Below, piece after piece: positions 16,339 to 25,347 of a DNA stretch of 41,471 bases. The position numbers and the translations under genes are program-made. The notes below the pieces were generated by a model, which was given only the letters and a program-made list of their open reading frames with translations, made no database searches and was not told the DNA's origin. Numbering within the stretch: the stretch's first letter is position 1; each line of letters opens with the position of its first letter. The DNA comes from an uncultured Bifidobacterium sp. (lineage in GTDB: Bacteria; Actinomycetota; Actinomycetes; Actinomycetales; Bifidobacteriaceae). Location: positions 1 to 41,471 of the forward strand of contig NZ_CASEXV010000044.1 of assembly GCF_949292005.1 (NCBI RefSeq), in the 5' to 3' direction.

Positions 16339-17208
16339 TCACAGTGAGCGTATGCGGAACTGTCCGGTGTGGTTCGACGCGATCAGAAGATGGTTGTTCC
16401 CAAGCTCCCGCCAACCCAGAGATGCGGGCTGGGGGAATCCCGAGCTCGCCACGACCACCCCCACGGGCGCTCCAGCTGAATCGGCGATCGGACGATATCG
16501 CACGGCCCGGTAGTCCGCCGCCTCGTCACCGCGTCCATAGGACTCGTAGACATCCACCACCCGCTGAGGCGTGCCCTCACGTCCGGCCGCACGCAGAACC
16601 ACCAATTCATCACGGCTTTGGACCATGCAGTTGAAACTGGAAAGCGGGTACCGCTCCCTCAGCTTGCGGACCGCGCGGCACACGGCCTCGTCCAGAGGCA
16701 GGCCCAATCCCACCTGTTCTATGACCACGGCGAAGAAGACCGCGGAGTCGCTTTCCCCGCCCGTCGACAGAACGGTGGAACGTGTGACCGGAAAATCACG
16801 ATCATCAACGATGTTGCGGCCCTCGTCATTCGAGATGTCGCCATTGTGGATGAAGCTCAACCCATGCGTGGCGAACGGTTGCTGGTTGCCAAGGACGAGT
16901 GGCAGATGGGAGCTGGCAAGCCTCAGATGCCAGATGGCCCCGCGCGAACGTTGCGTGGCCAACGCGGGGAACATCGAATCATGGACCGAGGACTCGATAG
17001 AACGGTAAAGACGTTCCATGGTCTCCGGAACCGGCTCCCCGCCGTCCCGACGGAAGGGGCTGTCATTCGGAGCGGAAACGAGGCACGCTCCCCATCCGTC
17101 GTTGTGGATGCGCCCAAGATCGCGGAAACGGGCAGACTCGTCCTCGCCTATGACATCCGTCAGGCTCAGCTCAAGTCCATTGGTCGCGTATCCCAGCAAT
17201 CTGCACAT
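16339..17208 (-). CDS. Class II glutamine amidotransferase-like protein
   Basis: The start at 17208 yields MCRLLGY, so Cys2 becomes the N-terminal nucleophile after Met removal, which fixes the start. Further glutaminase features: RIHNDGWGACLV, ATQRSRGAIWHLRLAS, GNQQPFATHGLSFIHNGDI (the Asn-Gly-Asp oxyanion motif) and GGESDSAVFFAVV. The length of 289 residues matches stand-alone proteins of the YafJ/EgtC type that lack a synthase domain. The reaction would be release of ammonia from glutamine or hydrolysis of a gamma-glutamyl amide; the acceptor is unknown. It is followed by the HD-protein gene and preceded by kup's 3' end, both on the same strand. Confidence 0.85.
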   Translation of the reverse strand: MCRLLGYATNGLELSLTDVIGEDESARFRDLGRIHNDGWGACLVSAPNDSPFRRDGGEPVPETMERLYRSIESSVHDSMFPALATQRSRGAIWHLRLASSHLPLVLGNQQPFATHGLSFIHNGDISNDEGRNIVDDRDFPVTRSTVLSTGGESDSAVFFAVVIEQVGLGLPLDEAVCRAVRKLRERYPLSSFNCMVQSRDELVVLRAAGREGTPQRVVDVYESYGRGDEAADYRAVRYRPIADSAGAPVGVVVASSGFPQPASLGWRELGNNHLLIASNHTGQFRIRSL

Positions 17209-17238
17209 AATCAACCACTGTAACCTGTGACGACTCCC

Positions 17239-20010
17239 CTAGCTGTGTTTACGGCCACGGGCGATACGTCCGGGGCGTCGAGGGGTACCGCGACCGTCCC
17301 GCGATGGAGGAACGACCGGTCCATCATCCGCGGCCGCCGAATCGTCGGGGGTGGGATCCACGGATGAACGCTCCGTTCCCACGCCGTTCTTGTCCACCAC
17401 GCCGTTCTTGTCCACGTTGTCCTGTTGCGCTACGGACTCCGCACTGCCGATGGACTCATGCGCCGGGACCTCTATGCGATGCAGAACAACCGTCTTCTCG
17501 GGGTCGAACGCTTGGACGACATCCGTGATGCGCTCGGTCGGAGCGTTGTCGGAGGGAATGGGCGTCGTTGGCGTTTGGACGGCTCTGTGCCCGTCGGGAA
17601 CGACGCTTGGGCGGACGGCGGAGCGGTCCTCCCGTTGTTGTCCCCGTGGCTCCCCCGTCGATGCGACGGTCTTGGGCCCGCTGTCCTTCGGATCGATAGC
17701 TCGCGCACGAATCGGCTCACGGCGCAGCCGCGGAGGTCGACGCGTCGACACGAACAAGGGCTGCACCTCTATCAGCGGATTGCAGGGAGCCAATCCAAAC
17801 CATTTGACCGGGGATCCGGCCACATGCCTGATGGCGTACTTCACCTGAAGGGAGAGCGCTCCCCTTGCCGAAATGTTGGATTCGGGCATCAGCGCCTTGT
17901 GGATCAGAACATAACGAATCGTTCCGATTCCGGGATCCGCATCGACCTTCGGATACACCGACCCCTGTCGAGGCATCTCCCCGGCACGGGACAGATCATG
18001 CATGATCTGGTGGATGTACGCCGGGATGGACTGGGAGACCTTGAACCCCAGACGAATCCGGACGCGGAAAAGATAGTTCGTGCCGAAATCCTCCACCGAA
18101 TACTCGCGGGTGAACGGCTCGTCCGTGGTCTGCACGGACACCGCCCACCAAGCGCGCGCACGCTTGGGATGGTCGGCGAAGATCGAGAAGAAGATGTCGG
18201 TGTCCAGACGCGACATCTCCCAATCGGACGTGAGGTACACGATGTTGTCGGCGAAATATGGGATGCGGAAATCACTGTGCAGCTTGTCCAACGCGGGAAG
18301 GAAGTCTTTGGGCTTCATGTGCCGCCGCTGAGACCGTTCGATCTGCGTTCCGTCGTTCCACGTCACCATGATGATGAGGATCGCCAAAGTCAGCAGCATG
18401 GTGAACCAGCCGCCATGCAGGAACTTCGCCATGGATGCGATGAAGAACATGATCTGGATCGATAGGAACACCAAGGTGAACACGACGGCCCCGGCGCGAC
18501 GACGATGGCACCACATGTAGACCGCTAGAAGAATGGTCGTCGTGATCATGGTGATGGTCAGGGCCAGCCCATAGGCGGCGGATATGTGCTCCGAGTCCTT
18601 GAAGATCGCGAGGACCATCAGCGTGGCTGCGCACAGCACTCCATTGACAACGGGGATGTAGAGCTGACCTCGCGTGCGGGCGGGATATCGGACCTGCAGA
18701 TGGGGCATCCAGTTAAGACCCGTCGCCTCGGACACCATGGTGAAGGCCCCTGTTATCAGGGCCTGGGATGCGATGATTCCAGCGGTGACCGACAGGATGA
18801 CAGCGAAGTATCTGACGTTCGGCCCCATCATCAGGAAGAACGGATTGACGCTGTCCATCTTGGCCAACGCGGCGTTGTTCCGGTTGCGCAGCATCCACGC
18901 GCCCTGTCCGAAATAGTTGAAGACGAGGGCGATTTTGATGAACGGCCATGTGAAGTAGATGTTGCCCCGTCCCACATGACCCATATCGGAGTACAACGCC
19001 TCTGCGCCGGTCGTGGACAGGAACACGGTTCCCATAAGCGCTATTCCGGCAACATTATGCGAGCTGAACAGGAAATGGACGCCGTACACGGGGTTGAGCG
19101 CCGCCATGACGCTCCAGTCATTGTGAAGGCTCAGAAGTCCGACCACCGCAAGAAAGGCGAACCACACCATGACCACACTGCCGAAAACCTTGCCGATGCT
19201 CTCCGTTCCGCGCGATTGCACGGAGAACAGAACGACGATGATCACGGCGGTGATCATCAGCGACAGATTGGGGTTCTCGGTAAACAGCGGCTCCAGGACG
19301 GTGATGCTCTGCAGTCCCTCCACAGCGGAGGATATGGACACTGCGGGGGTGAGCACCGAATCCGCGAGGAACGCGGCGCCTCCCAGCATGGCGGGTATGG
19401 CCAGCCACGCCCCGTAACGACGGATCAGGGAGTACAGGGCGAAGATTCCGCCCTCGCCCTTGTTGTCTATCCGCATCGCGATCAGCACGTATTTGACTGT
19501 GGTTATCAGCGTGATCGACCAAAACACCAATGACAGCATGCCAAGAACCGCCTGGCGGTCGGTGTTGGCCAGACCTCCCTGACCTGAGAGGAAGGTCTGC
19601 GCGGTGTAGAGGGGGGATGTTCCTATGTCGCCATACACCACCCCCAGCGCGACTATCGCCATGCCGAAGGAGACTCGGTTCGGACCGGATTGAACCCGGG
19701 TCCACCAACGTCCGATGGGGCCTCGGGAAGCCGCGTCGGCCAGTTTGATGGCTTCCTCGCGCTCCACGGCATGCTGCTTCTCGAGCTCCTCGCGCTCCTT
19801 CCGTGTCATGGTCCTACGAGAGACTTTCGGAGCGTTGGTGAATGTCCCCGCCTTGAGAAGCTGTTCCTTCAACTGGGCCGGTGCCGGGGTCACGGGCGTC
19901 GGCGGCGCGGAGGCCTCCGGTTCAGCCTTGCGGGACGACCGACCCCCCTGACTGTTGTTCCGGCTATTGTCAATCCCCCGAGATGAACCACGATTGCGTG
20001 ACTTCGCCAT
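17239..20010 (-). CDS. kup: Low-affinity potassium uptake protein Kup
   Basis: The KUP hallmark GVVYGDIGTSPLY appears after a basic, Ser-rich cytosolic N-terminus of about 120 residues. Twelve hydrophobic helices follow (for example LSLVFWSITLITTVKYVLIAM, NKGEGGIFALYSLIRRYG, AFLADSVLTPAVSISSAVEG). The C-terminal cytosolic part (about 620-780) is the usual Kup tail, followed by a low-complexity extension rich in Pro, Arg, Ser and Asp. At about 923 residues it is much longer than the enterobacterial protein of about 620 residues, owing to both tails. The start at 20010 has GGAGG seven bases upstream; a TTG at 20055 is less likely. Role: proton-coupled K+ import. tatD lies 161 bases upstream. 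Confidence 0.95.
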   Translation of the reverse strand: MAKSRNRGSSRGIDNSRNNSQGGRSSRKAEPEASAPPTPVTPAPAQLKEQLLKAGTFTNAPKVSRRTMTRKEREELEKQHAVEREEAIKLADAASRGPIGRWWTRVQSGPNRVSFGMAIVALGVVYGDIGTSPLYTAQTFLSGQGGLANTDRQAVLGMLSLVFWSITLITTVKYVLIAMRIDNKGEGGIFALYSLIRRYGAWLAIPAMLGGAAFLADSVLTPAVSISSAVEGLQSITVLEPLFTENPNLSLMITAVIIVVLFSVQSRGTESIGKVFGSVVMVWFAFLAVVGLLSLHNDWSVMAALNPVYGVHFLFSSHNVAGIALMGTVFLSTTGAEALYSDMGHVGRGNIYFTWPFIKIALVFNYFGQGAWMLRNRNNAALAKMDSVNPFFLMMGPNVRYFAVILSVTAGIIASQALITGAFTMVSEATGLNWMPHLQVRYPARTRGQLYIPVVNGVLCAATLMVLAIFKDSEHISAAYGLALTITMITTTILLAVYMWCHRRRAGAVVFTLVFLSIQIMFFIASMAKFLHGGWFTMLLTLAILIIMVTWNDGTQIERSQRRHMKPKDFLPALDKLHSDFRIPYFADNIVYLTSDWEMSRLDTDIFFSIFADHPKRARAWWAVSVQTTDEPFTREYSVEDFGTNYLFRVRIRLGFKVSQSIPAYIHQIMHDLSRAGEMPRQGSVYPKVDADPGIGTIRYVLIHKALMPESNISARGALSLQVKYAIRHVAGSPVKWFGLAPCNPLIEVQPLFVSTRRPPRLRREPIRARAIDPKDSGPKTVASTGEPRGQQREDRSAVRPSVVPDGHRAVQTPTTPIPSDNAPTERITDVVQAFDPEKTVVLHRIEVPAHESIGSAESVAQQDNVDKNGVVDKNGVGTERSSVDPTPDDSAAADDGPVVPPSRDGRGTPRRPGRIARGRKHS
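17380..17415. repeat. 18-bp perfect tandem duplication in the kup tail
   Basis: CACGCCGTTCTTGTCCAC is present twice without a gap (17380-17397, 17398-17415). It keeps the frame and duplicates the hexapeptide VDKNGV in the disordered C-terminal extension. Confidence 0.95.
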
Positions 20011-20171
20011 GCAGTGTCCTCCAATGGCGGAGACCCTCTCCGCGTTATATCGCAAAGAAAAACCGTCTTGACATTTTCTTTACAATTCATTCAGCGGCAA
20101 GTGTATACGCCCATAAGACATATACCAACTTCACCCTTGGGACATCGCGCCACCACGCGCAGAGGAACGGC

Positions 20172-21131
20172 CTAGAATCCATACACCGTGCGGACATTCC
20201 TCCGCGTCGCACGGGCAACATCCGCGACCGGCAGATCGAAAACCTCGGTGAGCGCGGCCAGTGTGTATGGAATCATATATGGAGCGTTCGGGCGCCCCCG
20301 GTAGGGCATTGGGGCAAGATACGGCGCGTCGGTCTCGACCATCACATGATCGAGGCCGACGATCCGCGCGGACTCGCGAATGCCTTCGTTTCCCTTGTAT
20401 CCCACCGTTCCCGAAAGGCTCAGATACCACCCCTGCTCACGCGCGATCCTGCCCATGTCGGCGTCGCCCGAATAACTGTGGAACACGGTGAACTCCGGGC
20501 TCCCATCCGCAAGCAGGGTCTCGACGACCTGCGCATGCGCGTCGCGGTCATGGATCTGCATCGGCAGGTCCAGCTCCTTGGCCAAGGCGATATGCTCCCG
20601 GAATGCCTCCCGCTGGATCTGCTCGGCGGCGGCTCCCGTGCGGAAAAGATCCATGCCCGTCTCCCCGATGGCGACGACGACGCCCGGATTCTCGACGCAC
20701 AGCCGCCGAACCTCCTCGAAGGCCTCGGAGAAGGTCAGGTCATGCCACGGCTTATACGAGATCGGAAGCCCGTCCGGCCCCGGAACTCCGTGGTGTCCAT
20801 GCAGAACCGCCTCATTGGGATGGATGGCGACGGCGGCGTGGACGACGCCCGGGTGGGAGAGAGCCATATCGACGGCCGTGCGAAGATTCGGATACTCGCA
20901 TCCGACGTCGATGATCCCTTCCACCCCCACCGACCGCGCAAGGTCAAGCTGCTGGTCAATGCCGAGGACCTCCACGGGATCCTGCCCCCGCTCCAGGGCC
21001 TGACGACTCATCTCCCGCGAAAACGGAACGACCGAGGCCACATGGGTATGGTCGTCGACGACGTGGGAATCCTGCGGAAGCGGCTGGGGACGAGGAGCCC
21101 AACTGCGGTCACGATGATGGTGTCGGCTCAT
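20172..21131 (-). CDS. tatD: TatD-family metal-dependent hydrolase (DNase)
   Basis: The amidohydrolase metal site is complete: DDHTHVAS supplies His-x-His, AIGETGMDLFR the Glu, QIHDRDAH the third His, TVFHSYSGD the fourth His, and VETDAPYLAPMPYRGRPNAP the Asp and the family's characteristic closing motif. Family role: 3'-5' exonuclease or D-aminoacyl-tRNA editing/DNA quality control in the cytosol. An N-terminal extension of about 25 residues, His/Arg/Pro-rich, precedes the barrel. The start is ATG at 21131 or GTG at 21137; neither has a strong ribosome binding site. In many actinobacteria tatD lies next to metG. Here the two exporter genes lie between them on the same strand. Confidence 0.9.
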   Translation of the reverse strand: MSRHHHRDRSWAPRPQPLPQDSHVVDDHTHVASVVPFSREMSRQALERGQDPVEVLGIDQQLDLARSVGVEGIIDVGCEYPNLRTAVDMALSHPGVVHAAVAIHPNEAVLHGHHGVPGPDGLPISYKPWHDLTFSEAFEEVRRLCVENPGVVVAIGETGMDLFRTGAAAEQIQREAFREHIALAKELDLPMQIHDRDAHAQVVETLLADGSPEFTVFHSYSGDADMGRIAREQGWYLSLSGTVGYKGNEGIRESARIVGLDHVMVETDAPYLAPMPYRGRPNAPYMIPYTLAALTEVFDLPVADVARATRRNVRTVYGF

Positions 21132-21212
21132 AGCCACCAGTCTATGGCCGACACTTGCGCTGGGTCACATTGGGTGGGCCATAAGACACACCCTCGTCAC
21201 ACCGTCATCGCA

Positions 21213-23039
21213 TCATCGCGCATCGTCGGCGTCGGCGTCTCCTTCCTCCAAGCCGGTCCGGATAGCGGCGTACTGCGACTCGTAAAGGCGGTAATAGGCT
21301 CCCCTGCGTCGCAGAAGCTCCTCGTGCGTCCCCTTCTCCATGATCTGCCCATGATCGATGTAGCAGATCTGATCCGCATGTTCGATGGTCGAAAGCCTGT
21401 GCGCTATCACGAAGGAAGTCCTTCCCTTCAGAAGATGCGCTATTCCCGCCTGCAGCGCCTCCTCGGTATGGGTGTCGATGTTGCTGGTCGCCTCATCGAG
21501 AATGAGGATACGCGGATCGGCCAGTAGAACCCTCGCGAAGGAGATGAGCTGACGCTGGCCCGCCGACAGCGTCGATCCACGCTCTTCGACGGTGGTGTCA
21601 TAGCCATTGGGAAGATCCATGATGAAATCATGCGCGTGAACGGCCTTGGCCGCCTCAACGATGTCCTCGTCGGTGGCGTCCAGACGGCCATAGCGGATGT
21701 TCTCCCTGACGTTCCCGGAGAAGATGAACGTGTCCTGCAGCATCACTCCCATCTGGCGGCGCAGGGACGACAGCGTGACGTCCCGCACGTCGTAGCCGTC
21801 GATGAGGACCGACCCCTCGGTGACATCGTAGAATCGCGACAACAGGCCGACGATGGTCGTTTTGCCCGCTCCCGTCGGTCCGACCAATGCCACCGTCTCC
21901 CCCGGACGCACATGGAGGTCGACAAGGTTGAGGATGTTGCGCCCATCGGGCTCATAGCGGAACACCACATCGTTGATGTCTACCGCACCTCGGATCGTCG
22001 GGAGGTCGGGCGCATGCGGAGCGTCGACTATTTCGGGCCGGACGTCCAGCGTCTCGAATATCCGTTCAAGATAGGCGGAGCAGGTGATGAGCTGGTTGTA
22101 GAAGTTGCCCATGTCGATGACGGGACTCCAGAAATTGTTCGCGTATCCCACAAAGGCGATGAGGACGCCGGTGCTCACGGCGACTCCCCCCACTCCCATG
22201 ATGCCGACGTAGTACAGCAGCGCGATGGTCATGGTGGCGATGGACTGCACTCCCGGCCACATGAGGAACTGGATGTGCACCGCGCGCATCCACGCAGACC
22301 GGACCTCGCCCTGCTGCTCCTGGAAGGCCTCGAACTGCTCACGCTCCCGCGCGAAGGTCTGTGTGGTTTTGACCCCCGCGATCGACTCATGGATGTACGC
22401 GTTGAGGTTGCTCTGCTTGTTCGACAGACGTTGGTAGGCCTTGCGCTGGAAGGTCTGGAGAACCCTCACCCACAGAACGAGCAGGGGGAAGAGCAGCAGG
22501 CTCCATAGCGTCAGGCGCCAGTCAAGCGCGAACATAACCACCAGCGTGATGATGAAGGTGAAGACATCCGAGATGACGTTGATCAGACCCGAGGACAGCG
22601 TATCCGACAAGGTATTCACATAGTTGACGACACGTATGAGGATCTTTCCGTGAGGCCGCGAATCGAAATAGCTGAACGGAAGCGTCTGGATATGGGTGAA
22701 CAGGTCCCGCCGCATGTCCTTGAGCATCAGCTGCCCCACGCGGGTTATCTCGATGGTCCGATACCTCAGCCCGAATTCATAGAGGATTATCAGCACCGCG
22801 AGGACCACGGACAGGAAAATCAGCTGGCGCACATCCTTGTGGGGGATGGCGCTGTCGATCATGATCTTCGTCACGTAGGGAACCGCGACGAGGATGAAGC
22901 TCATGAGAATCACCACGACAAGGATCTTCGCCACGCGTCCTTTGTATGGCCTCAGATATCGGACGACACGTCTGAGGTCCTTCGTGTTGATCCTCTCCTC
23001 GAGATCCTCGTCCTCGCGGTATGTGTTGCGTTTTGCCAT
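21213..23039 (-). CDS. ABC exporter, catalytic half of a heterodimer
   Basis: A fused transporter half of 608 residues: six transmembrane helices (about 37-320) and a nucleotide-binding domain (about 350-590). Walker A is GPTGAGKTT (387-395), Q435 lies in VMLQDTFIFSGNVRENI, Walker B is ILILDEATSNID (511-522) with the catalytic Glu516 present, and the switch His547 lies in VIAHRLS. The signature is LSAGQ (491-495), one residue off consensus. The gene starts ten bases after the stop of the next entry's gene, so the two are translated from one message. Heterodimeric exporters of this type move drugs, lipids or peptides; the substrate cannot be told from sequence. Confidence 0.93.
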   Translation of the reverse strand: MAKRNTYREDEDLEERINTKDLRRVVRYLRPYKGRVAKILVVVILMSFILVAVPYVTKIMIDSAIPHKDVRQLIFLSVVLAVLIILYEFGLRYRTIEITRVGQLMLKDMRRDLFTHIQTLPFSYFDSRPHGKILIRVVNYVNTLSDTLSSGLINVISDVFTFIITLVVMFALDWRLTLWSLLLFPLLVLWVRVLQTFQRKAYQRLSNKQSNLNAYIHESIAGVKTTQTFAREREQFEAFQEQQGEVRSAWMRAVHIQFLMWPGVQSIATMTIALLYYVGIMGVGGVAVSTGVLIAFVGYANNFWSPVIDMGNFYNQLITCSAYLERIFETLDVRPEIVDAPHAPDLPTIRGAVDINDVVFRYEPDGRNILNLVDLHVRPGETVALVGPTGAGKTTIVGLLSRFYDVTEGSVLIDGYDVRDVTLSSLRRQMGVMLQDTFIFSGNVRENIRYGRLDATDEDIVEAAKAVHAHDFIMDLPNGYDTTVEERGSTLSAGQRQLISFARVLLADPRILILDEATSNIDTHTEEALQAGIAHLLKGRTSFVIAHRLSTIEHADQICYIDHGQIMEKGTHEELLRRRGAYYRLYESQYAAIRTGLEEGDADADDAR

Positions 23040-23049
23040 ATGCGTTCCC

Positions 23050-24912
23050 CTATCGTCCGAATCCTTGCGGCTGTCCGGACTCCAATCCCAGCTGCCTGCG
23101 GTATATCTCCCAGTACCGTCCGTGCGCGGACACCAGTTGGGAGTGCGTGCCCCGCTCCACGATCCTTCCGTGCTCGATCACAAGAATCAGATCAGCGTCC
23201 TTAACCGAGGAGATGCGGTGCGCGATGGTGATGATCGTTTTGGATCCCTCCATTCCGCGCAGATGGGTCTGGATCTCCGCCTCCGTCTCCATGTCCACGG
23301 CCGACGTCGTGTCGTCCATGACGAGAATGGCCGGATCATCTGCAAGAGCGCGCGCCAGACTCAGACGCTGCTTCTGCCCGCCCGACAGTCCCACTCCGCG
23401 TTCTCCAACAACGGTGTCATATCCTTCGGGAAGGGATTGTATGAAACCATCGGCCCCCGCCATACGGGCCATGTGCCGGATGAAGCTGTCATCACGCCCG
23501 GGTCCGGCCCCGAACCCGATGTTTCCTCCAATGGTGTCGGAGAACAGGAATGTGTCCTGCGCGACGATGCACACCTGGCTGCGTAGCGTGGACAAAGGCC
23601 AGTCACGCACATCGATGCCGTCGATGAGAACATGCCCGACAGTGGGATCGTAAAACCGGGAGATCAGACTGACCAGCGTGGATTTCCCCGAACCCGTCTC
23701 GCCGAGTATGCCCAGCTTCGACCCCGCTTGGACGATGAAGTCGATGTCCTTGAGGATGGGCACGTCCGGATCGTCGGGAAAAGCGAAGCTCACGTGGTCG
23801 AAGCGGATCTCTCCGCTCATGTGGTTGGCCACGCGTTCCCGTTGCTCATCACCGGTTACCTTGGCCTGAACGATGACGGCGTGCCGGACCTCCTTCTCGG
23901 CATCGGGACGCTCGACGATTCGCGGACGCGCGGTGAGCAGACGGCGGATCTTAACGCAGCTGGCGTTGAAGCGCTGCCAATCGTTTATCAGCCAGCCGAA
24001 CTGGCGGACCGGCCCATCCAGCATCCACAGGAAGCTGCTGAAGCTCACAAGATTGCCCAGCGTCATCGAACCATGAATCACCAGGTAGCCGCCGAAACCC
24101 AAGGTTATGAGCTGCAGGGAGAAGCCAAGGCCATCCAGCCAGGGCATGTACCGCCTGCTGTTGCGCGCCAGTGCCATATTGCGGTCCATGTAGTCGTCGT
24201 TGAAGCCGTCGAATTTTTCCGTCTCATACGACTCACGCACGAAGGCCTTGACGACCCTGTTCCCCTCGATGTTCTCCTCGACCATGGAGTTCAGTCCGGC
24301 GAGCGAGTTGCGAACCTCGAGGAACAACGGACGCGCGTGTTTCGCCAATTGCCTCGTCAGAGCGAACAACGGGGGGATCACGCAGGCCAGGGCGAGCGCC
24401 AGACGCCAATCGATGACGGACATCACACACAACGCGCCAACGACCATCACAACGGCGTCGGCCATCTGATAGGTGACCCAGCTGAGGAAATGGCGTATGG
24501 CATCCGTGTCCGACGTCATGCGGCTCATGATGTCGCCGGTGCGCGTGTGGTTGAAATACGTGAAATCGAGCTCGTGCAACTTCTCATACTCGTCGCTGAC
24601 AAGACGATAGATGGAGTTCTGACCGAAACGCTCCATCCAGAGCTGGTATCCGTATCGGGACACGACCCTCACCAGCGTGAGGACCACCATTAGCAGGCAC
24701 AGGCGAACAAGACGGTCCGTATGCCCCTGGGTGATGACTTGGTCGACAATCATTCCGGCGATCAAAGGAGTCATCAGCGCCATGGCGTTGTTCATGGCGA
24801 ACAGGACGAAGGATCCCGCGATCTTGGGAAGGTCGGGGCGGCAATATGGCAGAATCCACATCAGATTCCCAGATTTGACGTTTCTTGTAGGGTCGACGTA
24901 CATCAGACGCAT
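23050..24912 (-). CDS. ABC exporter, non-catalytic half of a heterodimer
   Basis: A second fused half of 620 residues and the first gene of the pair. The membrane domain spans about 30-310 and the nucleotide-binding domain about 365-600. Walker A is GETGSGKST (404-412), the signature is a canonical LSGGQ (509-513), and His565 lies in TIAHRIS. Walker B reads ILVMDDTTSAVD, so the catalytic Glu is Asp534. The pattern complements the partner: one composite site is fully consensus, the other is degenerate on both faces. A linker of about 40 residues (325-365, rich in Arg and Glu) precedes the ATPase. ATG at 24912 or 24903 both have an AGGA/GGGA-type site. Confidence 0.93.
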   Translation of the reverse strand: MRLMYVDPTRNVKSGNLMWILPYCRPDLPKIAGSFVLFAMNNAMALMTPLIAGMIVDQVITQGHTDRLVRLCLLMVVLTLVRVVSRYGYQLWMERFGQNSIYRLVSDEYEKLHELDFTYFNHTRTGDIMSRMTSDTDAIRHFLSWVTYQMADAVVMVVGALCVMSVIDWRLALALACVIPPLFALTRQLAKHARPLFLEVRNSLAGLNSMVEENIEGNRVVKAFVRESYETEKFDGFNDDYMDRNMALARNSRRYMPWLDGLGFSLQLITLGFGGYLVIHGSMTLGNLVSFSSFLWMLDGPVRQFGWLINDWQRFNASCVKIRRLLTARPRIVERPDAEKEVRHAVIVQAKVTGDEQRERVANHMSGEIRFDHVSFAFPDDPDVPILKDIDFIVQAGSKLGILGETGSGKSTLVSLISRFYDPTVGHVLIDGIDVRDWPLSTLRSQVCIVAQDTFLFSDTIGGNIGFGAGPGRDDSFIRHMARMAGADGFIQSLPEGYDTVVGERGVGLSGGQKQRLSLARALADDPAILVMDDTTSAVDMETEAEIQTHLRGMEGSKTIITIAHRISSVKDADLILVIEHGRIVERGTHSQLVSAHGRYWEIYRRQLGLESGQPQGFGR

Positions 24913-25347
24913 CCTCGCATTCCCTCGCTGGACCCTGGACCGAGCGGGTGGCGCGAGACCGTCCGCTCACGGGATGCCATCGTGTGTCACCCCCGCAGGG
25001 CAACCACCATGACAGGTGGGGACGACGGAAACCCTGTGGATGCCCCACCGGCGAGTCGCGCCCAGATTCTCTCCCGGATGGCGTCAGACTGCGTATCCCG
25101 CGCCAGCTTCCAGTAAGCCGCCACGACATAGATGGGGGTGAAAAGGAAAAGAAAAGGAAAACCCGGCGGGGGGAAACCGCCGGGTCAGAGAAGAGAGAAG
25201 AAGGGTTCAGTTATGGGGTCCGGTCAGGGAACCTCGTCATTGGCTTTCGCTTCCGACATGTTTGATATAACCAGACGAGTCTTGGAGCGCCACTATCACA
25301 ACCTGAAAGTATTCTGTGAGTTTGCGCGCGAATCCTTCTCGCCCGTT
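24913..25347. other. Intergenic region between metG and the ABC exporter operon
   Basis: About 435 bases. It holds the metG terminator (25145-25184) and must hold the promoter of the leftward exporter genes. The stretch 24913-25130 is very GC-rich and shows no clear -10 hexamer. The stretch 25190-25347 is AT-richer with no ORF I can support. No riboswitch structure was recognised. Confidence 0.5.
25145..25184 (-). terminator. Intrinsic terminator downstream of metG
   Basis: Read leftward, CCCGGCGG and CCGCCGGG (25177-25184 and 25162-25169 on the plus strand) form an 8-bp GC stem followed by TTTTCCTTTTC. It lies about 165 bases beyond the metG stop. Confidence 0.85.

Noticed and set aside
20011..20171. 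Possible c-di-AMP riboswitch before kup
   Set aside because: Only about 160 bases are available, and I saw no paired structure matching that class.
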